Assembly (NCBI RefSeq): GCF_020080835.1
Contig: NC_058163.1
Location: 9,707,318-9,771,317, forward strand
Reading direction: 5' to 3'
Origin: Cotesia glomerata
Lineage: Eukaryota; Arthropoda; Insecta; Hymenoptera; Braconidae
DNA: 64,000 nucleotides
Shown here: positions 1-11,016 of the stretch, piece after piece
Position numbering within the stretch: the stretch's first letter is position 1
How the letters are laid out: every line of letters begins with the position of its first letter
Position numbers and translations under genes: made by a program
The notes under the pieces: model-generated
Told to the model about the DNA's origin: nothing
Databases searched by the model: none
The model's input: only the letters and a program-made list of their open reading frames with translations

Positions 1-1988
1 TCAAATACACTACTTCTCATTTTATTTATTCAAGTTTGGATAATTCAATTGTTTAATAATTTTGCTCAATAATAATTAATTATTTAATTGAATTGATTCG
101 TTAATTGCTGGGAGCGTTCCTCCTGGGGGTTTATACCCGAGGAATGTTCTAGACCTCTTGGGTTTGCAAGTCGTGAATAATTAATTTTATTAATACAGTT
201 GGTTAATAATTATTAACATCTTGAGATTGGTTTAAATAAATCTATTTTATATTAATTAAATTCTGAACACCGAGAAGGTTCCAATCGACACGACATAGTA
301 TTCGGTACCCGAGGTCAAAACGTGCTACGCGGTAACGAACGCCGGTATCCATTTTGAGCGCGCAAATTCCTTGTGAATTTTATTACGCAATAAATCGTAA
401 AATTAACAACTGGATTATTATTACTATTTACAACAATTGAATTATCTTTTATTAAGACTATTTATTGTCTTGAATTAAATATTGATATCGTATTAATTTT
501 GGAAACTATTTTATTATTTGGAAAATTAAGTATTGAGAATCGGCTACTGAGTTTCGACGCAATTGAGATCGAATTAACCGTGGATAATTTTTCGTGAATT
601 TATTTTATATTGAGACAAATTGCTTTATTAATTATTTATAAATCGAAAAATTCCACGTGGTCATTTATATATTGAACTATGGAAGACTAAAATTATTATT
701 GGAATTATTTATAAAAACTATTTATCAGTGTGGATTACGTCCGAGAAAATTTAGTTAGAATTTTACAAAGAATTATTCTTAAGAATTTATTCAAAATTTA
801 AGAAATAAAATTACGAGTTGAAATTGGAGTAAAATTTTACGTCAATATTGTTCCTAAAATTTTATTTAATGTACTGAGTATTAAACTCGTGGATAATTTG
901 GAATAAATTCAAGCGTCGGTTTTTAGTGTAGATTTTTTTGAGAATTAAATTATTAGTTGTGAAAATTGTTTATGATTTTAATCTCGAGCTAATGACTGAA
1001 TAATTTTAGTAAGAATTGAACGTTGACTTTTTTGGAGTAATTTTGTAATCCAGGAAATAAAAGTAAAGTAGAGTCAGTGTGTGTGTGAGACGCGTGGGTT
1101 ATGTGTGTGTGAATGCTACCAGCGTTCCTTTGCAAGCGAGCAGTCCGTTTGCGAGGTGTTTCGCTGGTATAGAGCGTGAGGGTCCGGTGGACAGCGCGAC
1201 TTAGTTAGAAACTGCGGTATAGACGCTCCATAAGAGGGTACCGTCAGGATTAAGAATTTTGATAGAGCGTGAGGGTCCGGTGGACAGCGCGACGTAAGGA
1301 TACAGTCGACGCTCTCTGTATTGGACCTCTCTGTATTTGACCGCTCTCTGTATTTGACCACATTCTTCCTCTGTACTTGACGATTTTACATAGCTCTTAT
1401 GGACAAGGACGAGTCAAATACAGAGAATGGTCCTGTACGGGCGAGTCAAATACAGAGAGCGTTGACTGTAGTGTGGAGTGTGTGCGTGAGCTGCAGAGGC
1501 TTCTTGGCTTACGTTGCAGTCACTAGGCTGTTGCTTCTGTAGCCAGGCGTTGTTGATAAGCCCTCGTACACTGATGTCTCTGTACGAGGTGTCTTGTTGA
1601 TAAGTCGGAGTCGCCGGTTTTAGCCCGAAATCCTCCGTTAGATATAAGTTGTAGTAGCGACTTTCCGGGGGAAAGCGTGAAGTAAGTTTAGTTGTAAGTA
1701 AATTAGTCGTAAGTGAGCGGTGTACGTGCAAGGGCACGAGTTGTTATCATATTTTGTTGTTAAATAAATACCGGTCATTTTTGTTAAATAAAAATTTATT
1801 TCTTTCAGACCACCTTCCTCCACTCTCTCTCCCTATAGATTATAAGCTCAGCTCTGGTTTCCGGTTCCAGGAACCGAGATACAAAATCCTGGTGGCGCCC
1901 TTGTTAATTTAGAATCATTTTTGCTAGGTATTGTTTTATTTCTATTAAATTAATTAAGGGGCCAATGAGCGGAAAACCACCCGTTACA
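1..1988 (-). mobile_element. Long LTR-like repeat, copy 1 (cut by window edge)
   Basis: This stretch is the reverse complement of 18719-21253, so both belong to one family. Its right end is a CCCGTTACA terminus at 1988; the left ~290 bp lie outside the window. Inside are a duplicated unit starting with GATAGAGCGTGAGGG (about 1170 and 1262), four short CTCTCTGTATTTGAC-like repeats near 1310-1460, and a TGGTGGCGCC stretch at 1890-1900 that resembles a primer-binding site but lies inside the repeat. The short reading frames here have no family resemblance and look fortuitous. Strand is given relative to copy 2, taken as +. No coding capacity seen, so this is a solo-LTR-like or other non-autonomous copy. 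Family relation seen directly; class is inferred. Confidence 0.65.
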
Positions 1989-2116
1989 ATATATTATACT
2001 AATTTTTAAGTTACATGAAAACAATAACTGAAATAATAACATTTAATATATTACTGTTATATATAACCTAAATTTCGAGAGTTATATTGTTGAACTATAA
2101 ATAAATTTATAAACAA
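1989..2116. other. AT-rich spacer
   Basis: No gene or recognisable element. The last bases (from about 2099) match the left half of the repeat unit at 3413-3480, making this the left flank of the foldback insertion that follows. Confidence 0.5.
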
Positions 2117-3338
2117 CCCGAGAAAAAATGTTTCTATATAATCATATATAATCATATATGACTATATATGATTATATATGGAATCACATATATAATTATA
2201 TACAATTATATATAATCATATATAATTATATATAATCATACATGATTATATATGGAATTGTATATAAGATTATATATAATTATATGACTATATATGGAGC
2301 AATATACAGCCATGCAGGATTATATATAGTTCCATATACAATTATATATAAGTATATATAATTATATATAATCATACATGATTATATACCGAATTGTATA
2401 TGAGGTTATATATAATCATATATAATTATGTATGACTATATATGGAGCAATATAAAACCAAGCAAGATTATATAGTTCCATATACAATTCCATATATAAC
2501 CATACATGATTATATATGAAATTGTATATGAGGTCATATATAATCATATATAATTATAAATGACTATATATGGAGCAATATACAGCCATCCAAGATTATA
2601 TATAATCCTATATATAATTATATATAATTATATATGCTTATATATAATTAACATATATAAAAATTTTTTCTTTGAAAAAAAATTTTTTTTTGGTAATCAC
2701 GAAAAGTGTAAAATGATGTTTATAATTACGTTTAAATAATTCTGAAATACAAAATTTGTTACATTTCCTATGAGATGTTTTGGTCTGCTCTGCTACTACC
2801 TAATAGCAAAATCATTATTTATTTTATTATTTAAATAAGTGTTATATTATAATGAGATTCGGTCAAATAAATAAATTATGAATTATGACTATCCAAATAT
2901 ATTATAAAATTAATTTTTATATTATATTTATGATAAACTCATATGATACATTATGTAGATCATAGAATCATTGTCATCTAAGACAGTAGCACAGCAGACA
3001 GAAACTTCAAGACGCACGGAGATCACTAAAGTTAAGCAGCGTTGAGCAGGGTTAATAGTTGGATGGGTGACCGCTGGTGTTATAGCCGTAAAATTATAGC
3101 TAGATATTTTATTTTGCATTATAATTGGTTACAGAGAATCGCGTAGGACCATATTAAATACTATATCCATAAAATTAACCCAATAATTAATTAGATGTAA
3201 TAAATATATAATTAAATATTGTTATATATAATTATATATGATTAGATATGATTATATTTGGCCATTTTTCATATATAATCATATATAACCAATTTATATA
3301 TAAATATATATAATTATATATGAATATTTTTTCTCGGG
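2117..3338. mobile_element. AT-rich foldback element with CCCGAGAAAAAAT termini
   Basis: The left end starts CCCGAGAAAAAATGTTTCTA and the right end is its near inverted copy (ATTTTTTCTCGGG ending at 3338). Inside both ends are hundreds of bases of degenerate ATATATAATCATATATAATT units (2140-2640 and 3190-3325), so each arm can fold on itself. The empty target survives close by: the sequence at about 3413-3440 joins the left and right flanks without the element, apart from a possible AA duplication. The centre (2650-3190) is unique AT-rich DNA carrying a 5S rRNA-like stretch. There is no transposase, so it would be non-autonomous. Family unknown to me. Confidence 0.65.
3019..3090 (+). pseudogene. 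5S rRNA-like remnant (internal promoter and 3' half)
   Basis: The stretch GATCACTAAAGTTAAGCAGC followed by GGATGGGTGACCGC matches the conserved internal control region and loop E/helix IV region of eukaryotic 5S rRNA (box A, intermediate element, box C). The 5' third of 5S rRNA is not recognisable and the 3' end diverges after 3080, so this is a partial pseudogene or the head of a 5S-derived SINE, not a functional rRNA gene. It sits in the centre of the AT-rich foldback element. Confidence 0.7.
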
Positions 3339-3500
3339 AATAACATCATTAATAACAGAAACAAGTAATGTGATGTTATAAAAAAACATCAGCAATGTAA
3401 AAGAATAAAGTTATAAATAAATTTATAAACAATAACATCATTAATAACAGAAACAGGTAATGTGATGTTACAAAAAAAATATCAACAAAATGTAAAATAA
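3339..3500 (+). repeat. Two tandem ~90-bp units
   Basis: A unit beginning AATAACATCATTAATAACAG occurs at 3339 and again at about 3430 with few differences. The second unit keeps the sequence interrupted by the foldback element in the first. Confidence 0.75.
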
Positions 3501-3534
3501 TAAAGTTAACAAATATAAAAGTACGTAAATTATA

Positions 3535-3716
3535 TGACACTTAAATTAGCAGATACTTTTTAAAATTTTTAATTATTCATTTTAATTAAAAAATGCCGTT
3601 TATAATTTTTTATATCTTTTAAAGATGGACTTTTTAAAATAAATTATTTTTGTTATAATTTATTTTTTATAAAAATTCTAAAAATCATTAAAAGTCTGTT
3701 AATTTCAGTATCATTA
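3535..3716. mobile_element. Small palindromic MITE (TGAYACTNAAATTAGCAG ends)
   Basis: It starts TGACACTTAAATTAGCAGA and ends with the near inverse, GTCTGTTAATTTCAGTATCA. The interior is AT-rich with no coding capacity. The same termini recur at 37180-37374, 40479-40660 and, more diverged, at 37846-37955 and 57607-57788. Confidence 0.6.
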
Positions 3717-3852
3717 AATTTTTTCTATTATATTAAAAAAAATAATTTATTTATTAGAAAAAATCAAAAAATTTTTATGTATTAATTATTTATAAAAATA
3801 TTATCTACAAATATTGTTGTCTGCAAATTTTTACTAATTGGTTTGTTTTCAG

Positions 3853-4271
3853 ATACGAAAATAAAAAAAGTAACGGTAATGGATCAAGCTTCAGAAAAAA
3901 ATACTAGCATCAGCATTTCTACCGGTGAACAAAATACTGTCCCTGCAGAAAAGTTTGCTAAGCACAAATCAGATGAACATTCTGCGGTCAGTTGTGATCT
4001 TCGAGGAAGTAGTAATAAGGATTCTCGTGAAGAAATGAAACAAGAAGATGATGATGTTAAACCAAGTTCTGCTAGAGATGAAGTTGATACTTCTAAACAA
4101 AAAAATGATAGTGTAGAAAAAGAAGGATCAAACAACGACGACAAAAACCAAGAGGAAAAATATGATGTAGATGAAGAACACGGAGTAGGACTATATTGTG
4201 ATGAAGAGGATAATCCCTTTGAAGATGTTTACGAAGAGTTAGACTCAGATAGAGATGATGATTATTATTAA
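3853..4271 (+). CDS. Terminal exon of an unrecognised acidic protein
   Basis: An open frame follows a good splice acceptor (polypyrimidine then TTTTCAG ending at 3852) and runs to TAA at 4269-4271, giving ~139 codons. The first ATG in frame is at 3879, so the exon may contain the start or continue a frame from upstream exons beyond the repeats or the window. The product is hydrophilic and strongly acidic: rich in Ser, Lys, Glu and Asp, with an acidic patch around the EEMKQEDDDVK stretch and an Asp/Glu-rich C-terminus ending DSDRDDDYY. The C-terminal motif GVGLYCDEEDNPFEDVYEEL looks ordered enough to be a conserved peptide, but I cannot assign a family. No membrane segment or signal peptide is visible. 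Codon use looks coding compared with the AT-rich flanks. It could also be a lineage-specific disordered protein. Confidence 0.5.
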
Positions 4272-5389
4272 GGCTGCGTAACAAAATACCCGCAAAGATA
4301 AAATATCCGAACGTCCATATCTCAGTAACTAATTATCACACAGAAAAAGAAAGAGTAGTTTCAATAATTACAAAAAATGGTTTTTTGAACAAAAAAAATT
4401 CTTTTTCTTCTGTTAAGATAAACACGGGTATTTTATCTCCGGCTTTTTTGTCGTGTTACCATTACACATATAGAAAGGTTTGTTTGAATCGAAAGAAAAA
4501 AATTTTATAATAAGGAAAAACAATAAATTTCTCAAGTCAAGAGAAAAAATTCTTGTGTTAAAATAAAACTCTTGGATTAAAAAAAAATTTTTTGACTCAA
4601 GAATTTTTTCTCTCGTCCCAAAAAATTTATTGTTTTCCTTATGTTGATCTTGATTCAAGAATTTTTGTCTTGAGTTCATTTAACCTTTCTACCAATGTAT
4701 TAAACATCGATCTTATATGAATTCATCTTTGGATTTAACGTCAATCCAAATAGAGTTCTCCCACTTTAACCGTCTCACACTATCGCCCTCTTGCGCCTAG
4801 ACCAGCGTATTATTGCACATTAAATATTAAAAAAATTAATTAAAAATTGAGTTTAAGTTAAACAAATTAACATTTATATTTAAAAAATTCTAAAAAAATC
4901 AGTGAATTTTTTGATTACAAATTTATTACTGCGTTAATGATAAAAAAATCATAATAAGCTTACCAAAAATAAACAAAGCCGCCATGTTTATTTCCATATT
5001 TATTTTTCAATAATTAATATAAAATTAACAAAAGGTTTAAAAAAGAAACCACATAGTAAACACCAAGTAGTTCTAAATTAAATATTTATAAAAACTTTTC
5101 TTTTCTTGATAATCACTAAAATAGATTTTTAATTTGGAGAAAACTATTCACTCTAATTAGTCGTACACCAGCACCGTATAAATATTCGACAGTCTTACGG
5201 GTGCAACTGGGGCACTCGTGACGTCACAAAAATTCTTACTCAGGACGCGGCAAAATTTGAATGAGTAAAATATATTCAGGCGCTTAATTTATAATTATAA
5301 TTAACATAATATAACATTAAATAATTTATTATTTATCAACTACAAAGCACATGCATTTCTCTATCATTTATAGGATAAATTTTATTATT
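4272..5389. other. Non-coding AT-rich region with one hairpin MITE
   Basis: 3' flank of the acidic exon. Apart from the hairpin element at 4473-4689 I see no gene, RNA or clear repeat here. Confidence 0.5.
4473..4689. mobile_element. Hairpin MITE (GAAAGGTT ends)
   Basis: The left end GAAAGGTT is answered by AACCTTTC at the right. The interior is nearly self-complementary, with repeated CAAGAATTTTT / AAAAATTCTTG blocks and matching ACAATAAATTT / AAATTTATTGT arms. No coding sequence. Confidence 0.5.
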
Positions 5390-5393
5390 ATTA

Positions 5394-5987
5394 GGGTCAT
5401 TCCACGTCAAATCGACCAATAGTTGGACTCGACCCCTTTCGATTTGGATAAATTTTGGTCAGAAGTTTTCTTTTATCCTATAACGAAGTTCTGCCAAAGG
5501 AAAAAAATTAAAAAAATTTTTTTCAAAAGTTATGCAAAATCCAAAATTTCACTATTTTCCATATTTTTTAAATTTATGTTTCAAAAATCTCGAAAACTAT
5601 TGCAATTAAAAAAATCGCTTATGGTAAACTTCAAAGGGGACACTTGGGGCTATTAAAAAAAAAAAATTTCCAAAAAAAAATTTTGAAAAATCTCCAATTT
5701 GTGAAATTTTGAATTTTTGAAAATTGTCAAAATTGACCGTCGACAATAAATTTTTGGCTCAAATTTTTTTGTGTACTACCTTGTACCAATCTTAAAAGAT
5801 CCTGAAATTTTTGGAACTGTGTTTTTTGTTTTTTCAAAAATATGAATTTTTGAAATTTGTTAAAAAAAAATTTTTTCTTAATTTTTTTTTTTTTTTTTTA
5901 ATCAGTTTGGCAAATCGCGTAATTTTGATATTTTGAACAGTTGAAATTTCATTTAGTGGCATAATGATGAGAAAAAAAACATTAATG
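5394..5987 (+). repeat. Left terminal inverted repeat
   Basis: Inverted copy of 8972-9557, differing mainly in homopolymer lengths. The small reading frame in it (5423-5656) is mirrored in the other arm at 9295-9528 and is not a gene. Confidence 0.9.
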
Positions 5988-6057
5988 ATATTTGTTTATT
6001 ATTGGTTATTAATTTATTTAATAGGGCTTTTTACGTGTAAGTTTACTTGACATTCTG

Positions 6058-8677
6058 TTACGAAAATTTTTTTTTCTTCAATTCTTCAGTTACTGTTGTT
6101 GCTCCTTTTCTTTTTCTTAACCTGAAAAATGTTAATATGACTTAAATCTTTAAACCCAAACTTAAAATAGATAAAGTACTAACACAGAAATTTCAGATTT
6201 TTACCTGCTTTTAATATCTGGTTCTTCAACGAACTCGTAGATATCTGTATTTTTTAACCGGAAATCCTTTCCTTCCTCAGATGAGGATGAGGTTTTTACT
6301 CTCATCACATCACTTGAAATGGGAATAGCGGCATGACAATTTCGGATTCCTTGTACTGGCAGAGCATTTTTAAATCTCTGGTTAAGTTTTTTTTGAGTAC
6401 GCTGAATCTGCTCATTTGAAACAAAGTCACAATTGATTCCGTGAACATTTTCTTTTGCCCATTGGAATAGCTCATCAGGTGTTTGAATTTGGTCGTCAGC
6501 TTTAGATTGGAGGTTGGCTCTGTCAACCTTCCGTTTTAATGTTCCGCCTAAACCATCACTTGGACCTTTTCCATGTGAAGTTGCAAAATAATGCCATTCC
6601 GCTGGTATTTGAAAATCTTCCTCATGATGCAGCAAGTTCAACAAATTGTACCGATTTTTATATTGAGATGCTGCACCATCCGAAAAATAAATTATTTTAG
6701 AAATGTCTGGGATTTTATTTTTCAGAAACGATGTCAGTACTTCCTGGAAACTATAAACTGCTGTTGTATTATGCGTCAAGTTGTCTGAAATGATTATCAA
6801 ATTTAGAGGTACTATATTGTCGACATTTTCATCAATGGATCTATAATAGCAAGCAAATGGATGGATTGTCGCTTGACTATTATTCCAATAAGCTCCTTGG
6901 ACACTGTTTTGAATTAAAACGAGTAATTTTCTGAGAAGTCAGCAACAACAAGTACTTGTCCAACTTCGAGATTCTTTTTCGTAGTTTGAAAAAATTCAGC
7001 CTGTTGACGAGCAATAAAATCATGCTGAAGGAATTTTGGAATAGATTCTACCAAATTATCAACGAAATCATCAGTTGATTTCACAATCGTTTCCAAAGAA
7101 CATCGATCTACTTGAGTCCATTGTTTATACGTTATTTCATCTACAAAGTTATCATTGAAAATATTTTCGATCGTTCTTCTTAATTTTGTCGAGCCAGGAC
7201 AGTTACTACAGGTTCCCAAATAGCAGTCACTCGTAGGCCGAGGACAAATAACCATTTTCAAGCAATCTCGATATGAAGAAAACGGTTGACTTTCATCGCT
7301 ACATTTTAATTTGTCAAGTTTTGCACCATGAAATGACAGTTTAAAATTTTCGTGAATGAGACAGACACAAACTACGTGAGTGCCAGATGAACCTGCTAGA
7401 ACACATTCAGGGGCTCTCAGACTAGCAAATTTTGAAAAACTGACTTTTTCAAATGGGTATTTCTGCTTGAACAATTGATAAATTTCATTTAAATTACCCA
7501 AAATCAGCCGTTTTTGTTTTGGAACCCGTTGACCATTCTCATGAACAGATTTAAATTCTTTTTTACCTGGTAACTCTCTACTTACATCTTGATTTCGATA
7601 AAATTGTTGAATTTTCTCTTCAGTAGTTTTAATAATGAATGACCTTTTGTTTCTTTGTGGAGTGAATAGAATGCCATCTTCACTGACTTTTTGTTTTACT
7701 TTTTTCACCATGTATGTAGATGCTTCAAAAACATCAACAATTTTTTCTGTTGACCAACTTAAAGGCAAAACAGATAAAATCTGTAATTTTTCACTCACTT
7801 TGCTGCAGTTATTAAATTTTTCTTTTAGCTGATTTATTATTTCTTTTCCGGTTAATTCAGGAGTATCTTCAATGTTCAATTGTTTATTTTTAATTGTGTC
7901 AGAATCATTTTCCATAAGATGTTCAAAGCATGATTGCAGTTTCGATGTCATCTCATGATATTTCCGTTGAGCGTATGTTTTTGATCGATCTAAATCTTTT
8001 TTTTTTACAGGAGATAAATTAAAAATTTTGGCAATAGAATTAAGGCGATCTAGATGTATTTCAGTAGGTGTAAAAGTTTCACCGGTTGAGCTGCACATTT
8101 CAGATGTTGAAGTTGTCACATTTGACAACTGCAAGTTCTCAGATAAATTAGAGGACATTTTTTCGTCCACCAGGCTTTGAATTAATATTGGAGTTCCTAC
8201 TTGGTCAGGTGTTTCGGATGGTTTTGATGATTTGGAAACGGAATCTTCAGAGACACTCTCAACTAGTTGACTTTCTTCGACATTCACAGTTTTTTCAAAT
8301 ATTTCAACTTCATTTTGATGTTCTGGTAATTCACTATAGACTCTTTTAGTACACGAAATGCATAGTTTACTTCCCGGTATAATGGAAGGTAACCTAATCT
8401 TACACTGTTCGAACAATTTTAAACTGACTGGTCTCAAAGATTTACGAACTATACTGTCATGAAGTTTAAAGGGATCAGCACAAGATTTTTGATTTGAAGT
8501 ATATTTGATACGATACTGTTTGTCATGTTGAGAGCAAATAAAACTAACATCTGTACCACTTCTAGAATTCAGAGTAATCTGATCTTCGTCAGAAAAATCT
8601 TTGCAGTTAATAAATTTTTCTTCAGAGCATATTTCATTCTTAAATAATCCAATCGAACACTTTTTATTTTCCATCAC
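6058..8677 (-). CDS. Transposase gene of the long-TIR element (one frameshift)
   Basis: The main frame starts at ATG 8677 and runs 587 codons to a stop at 6914. It then continues in another frame from about 6917 to a donor at 6204 (AGCAG then GTAAAA); a short last exon at 6058-6121 follows acceptor TTTTTCAG and ends TAA. The frame change falls in a short T run near 6916-6919 and looks like loss of one base. Visible features are an N-terminal Cys-containing region with the pair CISC, a CLIHENF segment, a cluster CYLGTCSNCPG, and the C-terminal core DFSENYSF ... YFSDGAASQYKNRYNLL ... FATSHGKGPSDGLGGTLKR. This core is shared by many invertebrate repeat-encoded proteins. The acidic residues in DFSEN and FSDGA are candidate catalytic residues. 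It acts on its own TIRs by inference. As it stands the full protein cannot be read without the shift. Confidence 0.75.
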
Positions 8678-8971
8678 TAATCTCTTATTTTTTCTGCACT
8701 CAAAATTTTAACTAGATAATGTCCTCAAATTAAACATTTGATAAGATAATTGTTATAAGTTATTTAGAATTTGAAGAAAGAGTTATTTCTAGACACTTAC
8801 TTAGAATGATGACTGTCTTCGAAATAAAAATCAGAAAGGTTAACTTTATCTTACACGTAAAGATTCAAACGTCACGCCACAGATGTCACCACTTCTTCTA
8901 CTTTAACATCAAATGATAATACAGGTGTCAGTATCATTTTTTTTACGAGTTTTATTTTGAAAATGATCCCA

Positions 8972-9557
8972 AAAAATGTCATTAATGTTTTTTTTCTCAT
9001 CATTATGCCACTAAATGAAATTTCAACTGTTCAAAATATCAAAATTACGCGATTTGCCAAACTGAATAAAAAAAAAAAAAAATTTAAGAAAAAATTTTTT
9101 TTTAACAAATTTCAAAAATTCATATTTTTGAAAAAACAAAAAACACAATTCCAAAAATTTCAGGATCTTTTAAGATTGGTACAAGGTAGTACACAAAAAA
9201 ATTTGAGCCAAAAATTTATTGTCGACGGTCAATTTTGACAATTTTCAAAAATTCAAAATTTCACAAATTGGAGATTTTTCAAAATTTTTTTTTTTTAATA
9301 GCCCCAAGTGTCCCCTTTGAAGTTTACCATAAGCGATTTTTTTAATTGCAATAGTTTTCGAGATTTTTGAAACATAAATTTAAAAAATATGGAAAATAGT
9401 GAAATTTTGGATTTTGCATAACTTTTGAAAAAAATTTTTTTAATTTTTTTCCTTTGGCAGAACTTCGTTATAGGATAAAAGAAAACTTCTGACCAAAATT
9501 TATCCAAATCGAAAGGGGTCGAGTCCAACTATTGGTCGATTTGACGTGGAATGACCC
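8972..9557 (-). repeat. Right terminal inverted repeat
   Basis: Inverted partner of 5394-5987. Between it and the transposase ATG (8678-8971) lies the presumed promoter region; no clear TATA box stands out. Confidence 0.9.
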
Positions 9558-9683
9558 ATTAATATTATAAATATTTCTTGAAATTTTTAGTTTTTTTATC
9601 ATAATAAATGCGACGATTATCATCCAAGATTAAATATTAAAGTTAAAAATTTTTTCCATTATTAGTATTACTTACATAAGCAA

Positions 9684-10087
9684 TGTATGAGGCATTCCAT
9701 ACCAAATTGTACAACTCAAAAAAAGTTTTTTTTTCATTTCGTAATTTGTGGATATTATTTAGTATCCATCAAAAAAATTTTTCCGATAAATTTTGGGATT
9801 TTTTTTTATCACCAGTTCTAAAGATATCGAATTTTGACGAATAAAAAACCTTATTCTCTTTTGGTTTTTCGCTCATAACTTCTACAAAAATGGTTCAAAT
9901 CCGAACTTTTTTTTTTCAAAATTCTTATTGTTCTTTACATAATTTAATATCTCTTAAATTGGTGATAAAAAATCTCAAAATTCATCTAAAGAAATTATTT
10001 GATGGACACTAAAAAATATTCTAAAATTACGAAAATCAAAAATAAATTTTTTAAACTGTACAATGTGGCATGGAATGTCCCATACAT
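9684..10087. mobile_element. Palindromic MITE (TGTATGRGRCATTCCAT ends)
   Basis: The left end TGTATGAGGCATTCCATACC is mirrored at the right (GGCATGGAATGTCCCATACA), and most of the ~400 bp interior pairs with itself. No coding capacity. The CATTCCA core resembles the end of the long-TIR element next door, so it may be a relative, but the resemblance is short. Confidence 0.65.
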
Positions 10088-10504
10088 TTTTTTTTTTTTT
10101 AAATTAAATATTTGTCTTATAAACAATAATCGGTGTATTTATCATGTTCAAAAATCTGGAAAAACGGTTAACCCTAAAGGCCATCCCTGGAACTTCCCGC
10201 TATGCACTAGTTCAAAACAATCGAAAAATGATCTATTCCAAAGTTTTAAGCTTTCGAGCTCAAAAACACAACTCTTATAATTATTATAGCTCGTAAAAAG
10301 ATATGAAAAAATAATTTATGAACAAATTTTACGATAGCTCACCCCAAAGGAGGTTACGGGGGTGTTAACAATGAAAATATTCAATTTTCAAACTATAGTT
10401 CCTACAGACTCCCAATCTAATTAGAATCTAGCGTTAACAATGAAAAATTCTTGCTTCCAAACAATAGTTTCTATGGACTCAGCGTTTTGTAGGAATCTTT
10501 TTAA
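10088..10504. repeat. AT-rich spacer with a TG-core family 3'-end fragment
   Basis: 10145-10205 holds the reverse complement of the TG-core 3' terminus (GGTTAACCCTAAAGGCCATC, then ACTTCCCGCT). The rest contains two related CGTTAACAATGAAAA stretches and no gene. Confidence 0.5.
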
Positions 10505-11016
10505 CTTCCCGCTAAGAAAATTGAAAATTTTCAAAAGTTGGGAAATTATTGGTTTTACCTAATAGTTTTCCGAAAATCGAGTTTTCAACGGATGTTGACG
10601 TTTTAAGATACCAGGAAGCTTCCCCGAATGTTTCCGCGATGATTTCTGTACGTCTGTATGTATGTGTGTGTGTGTGTGTGTTTTTTTTTTTTTTTCCCTA
10701 AGGGGGGGAATTCTTTTTACGGATTCTAGGCATAGTTGTTTGGCCTGGATATGTGGCGACTCGACGCAGCGTCATACTAAAACTCGACACTAACGCCCCT
10801 ACTCACTAAACCCTAAACCCCTTTTCCTTCCTTCCTCTAATCCCTCATGGAAACCGCCGTCAGGCATTACTTCGTGAAGGGAGGATCTAGCTACTGCTCT
10901 TCCTTCTGGTGGCTAAGGTGTTAACTACCTTCCTTCTATCTTCTGCTATTTGCTCTTCTTCTTTCGGTGGAACGCAAGTCTTTAAGGACTTCTGTTGCAA
11001 ACGTGTTGGTAGCGTT

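Larger units (their letters stand above)
5394..9557 (-). mobile_element. DNA transposon with ~590-bp TIRs (Sola-like, tentative)
   Basis: The element starts GGGTCATTCCACGTCAAATC and ends with the exact inverse. The inverted repeats continue for almost 600 bp on each side (5394-5987 and 8972-9557). A 4-bp direct repeat, ATTA, flanks it (5390-5393 and 9558-9561). One minus-strand transposase gene fills the interior. The 4-bp duplication and the type of terminus suggest the Sola superfamily, but that is memory-based and unproven. Near-perfect arms, including long homopolymer runs, point to a recent insertion. Confidence 0.85.

Noticed and set aside
1116..1823. Several short frames on the minus strand
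   Set aside because: They lie in the LTR-like repeat, contain its subrepeats and have no conserved motif.
5423..5656. 77-codon frame identical to one at 9295-9528
   Set aside because: Part of the transposon's terminal inverted repeats, highly AT-rich and without a family match.
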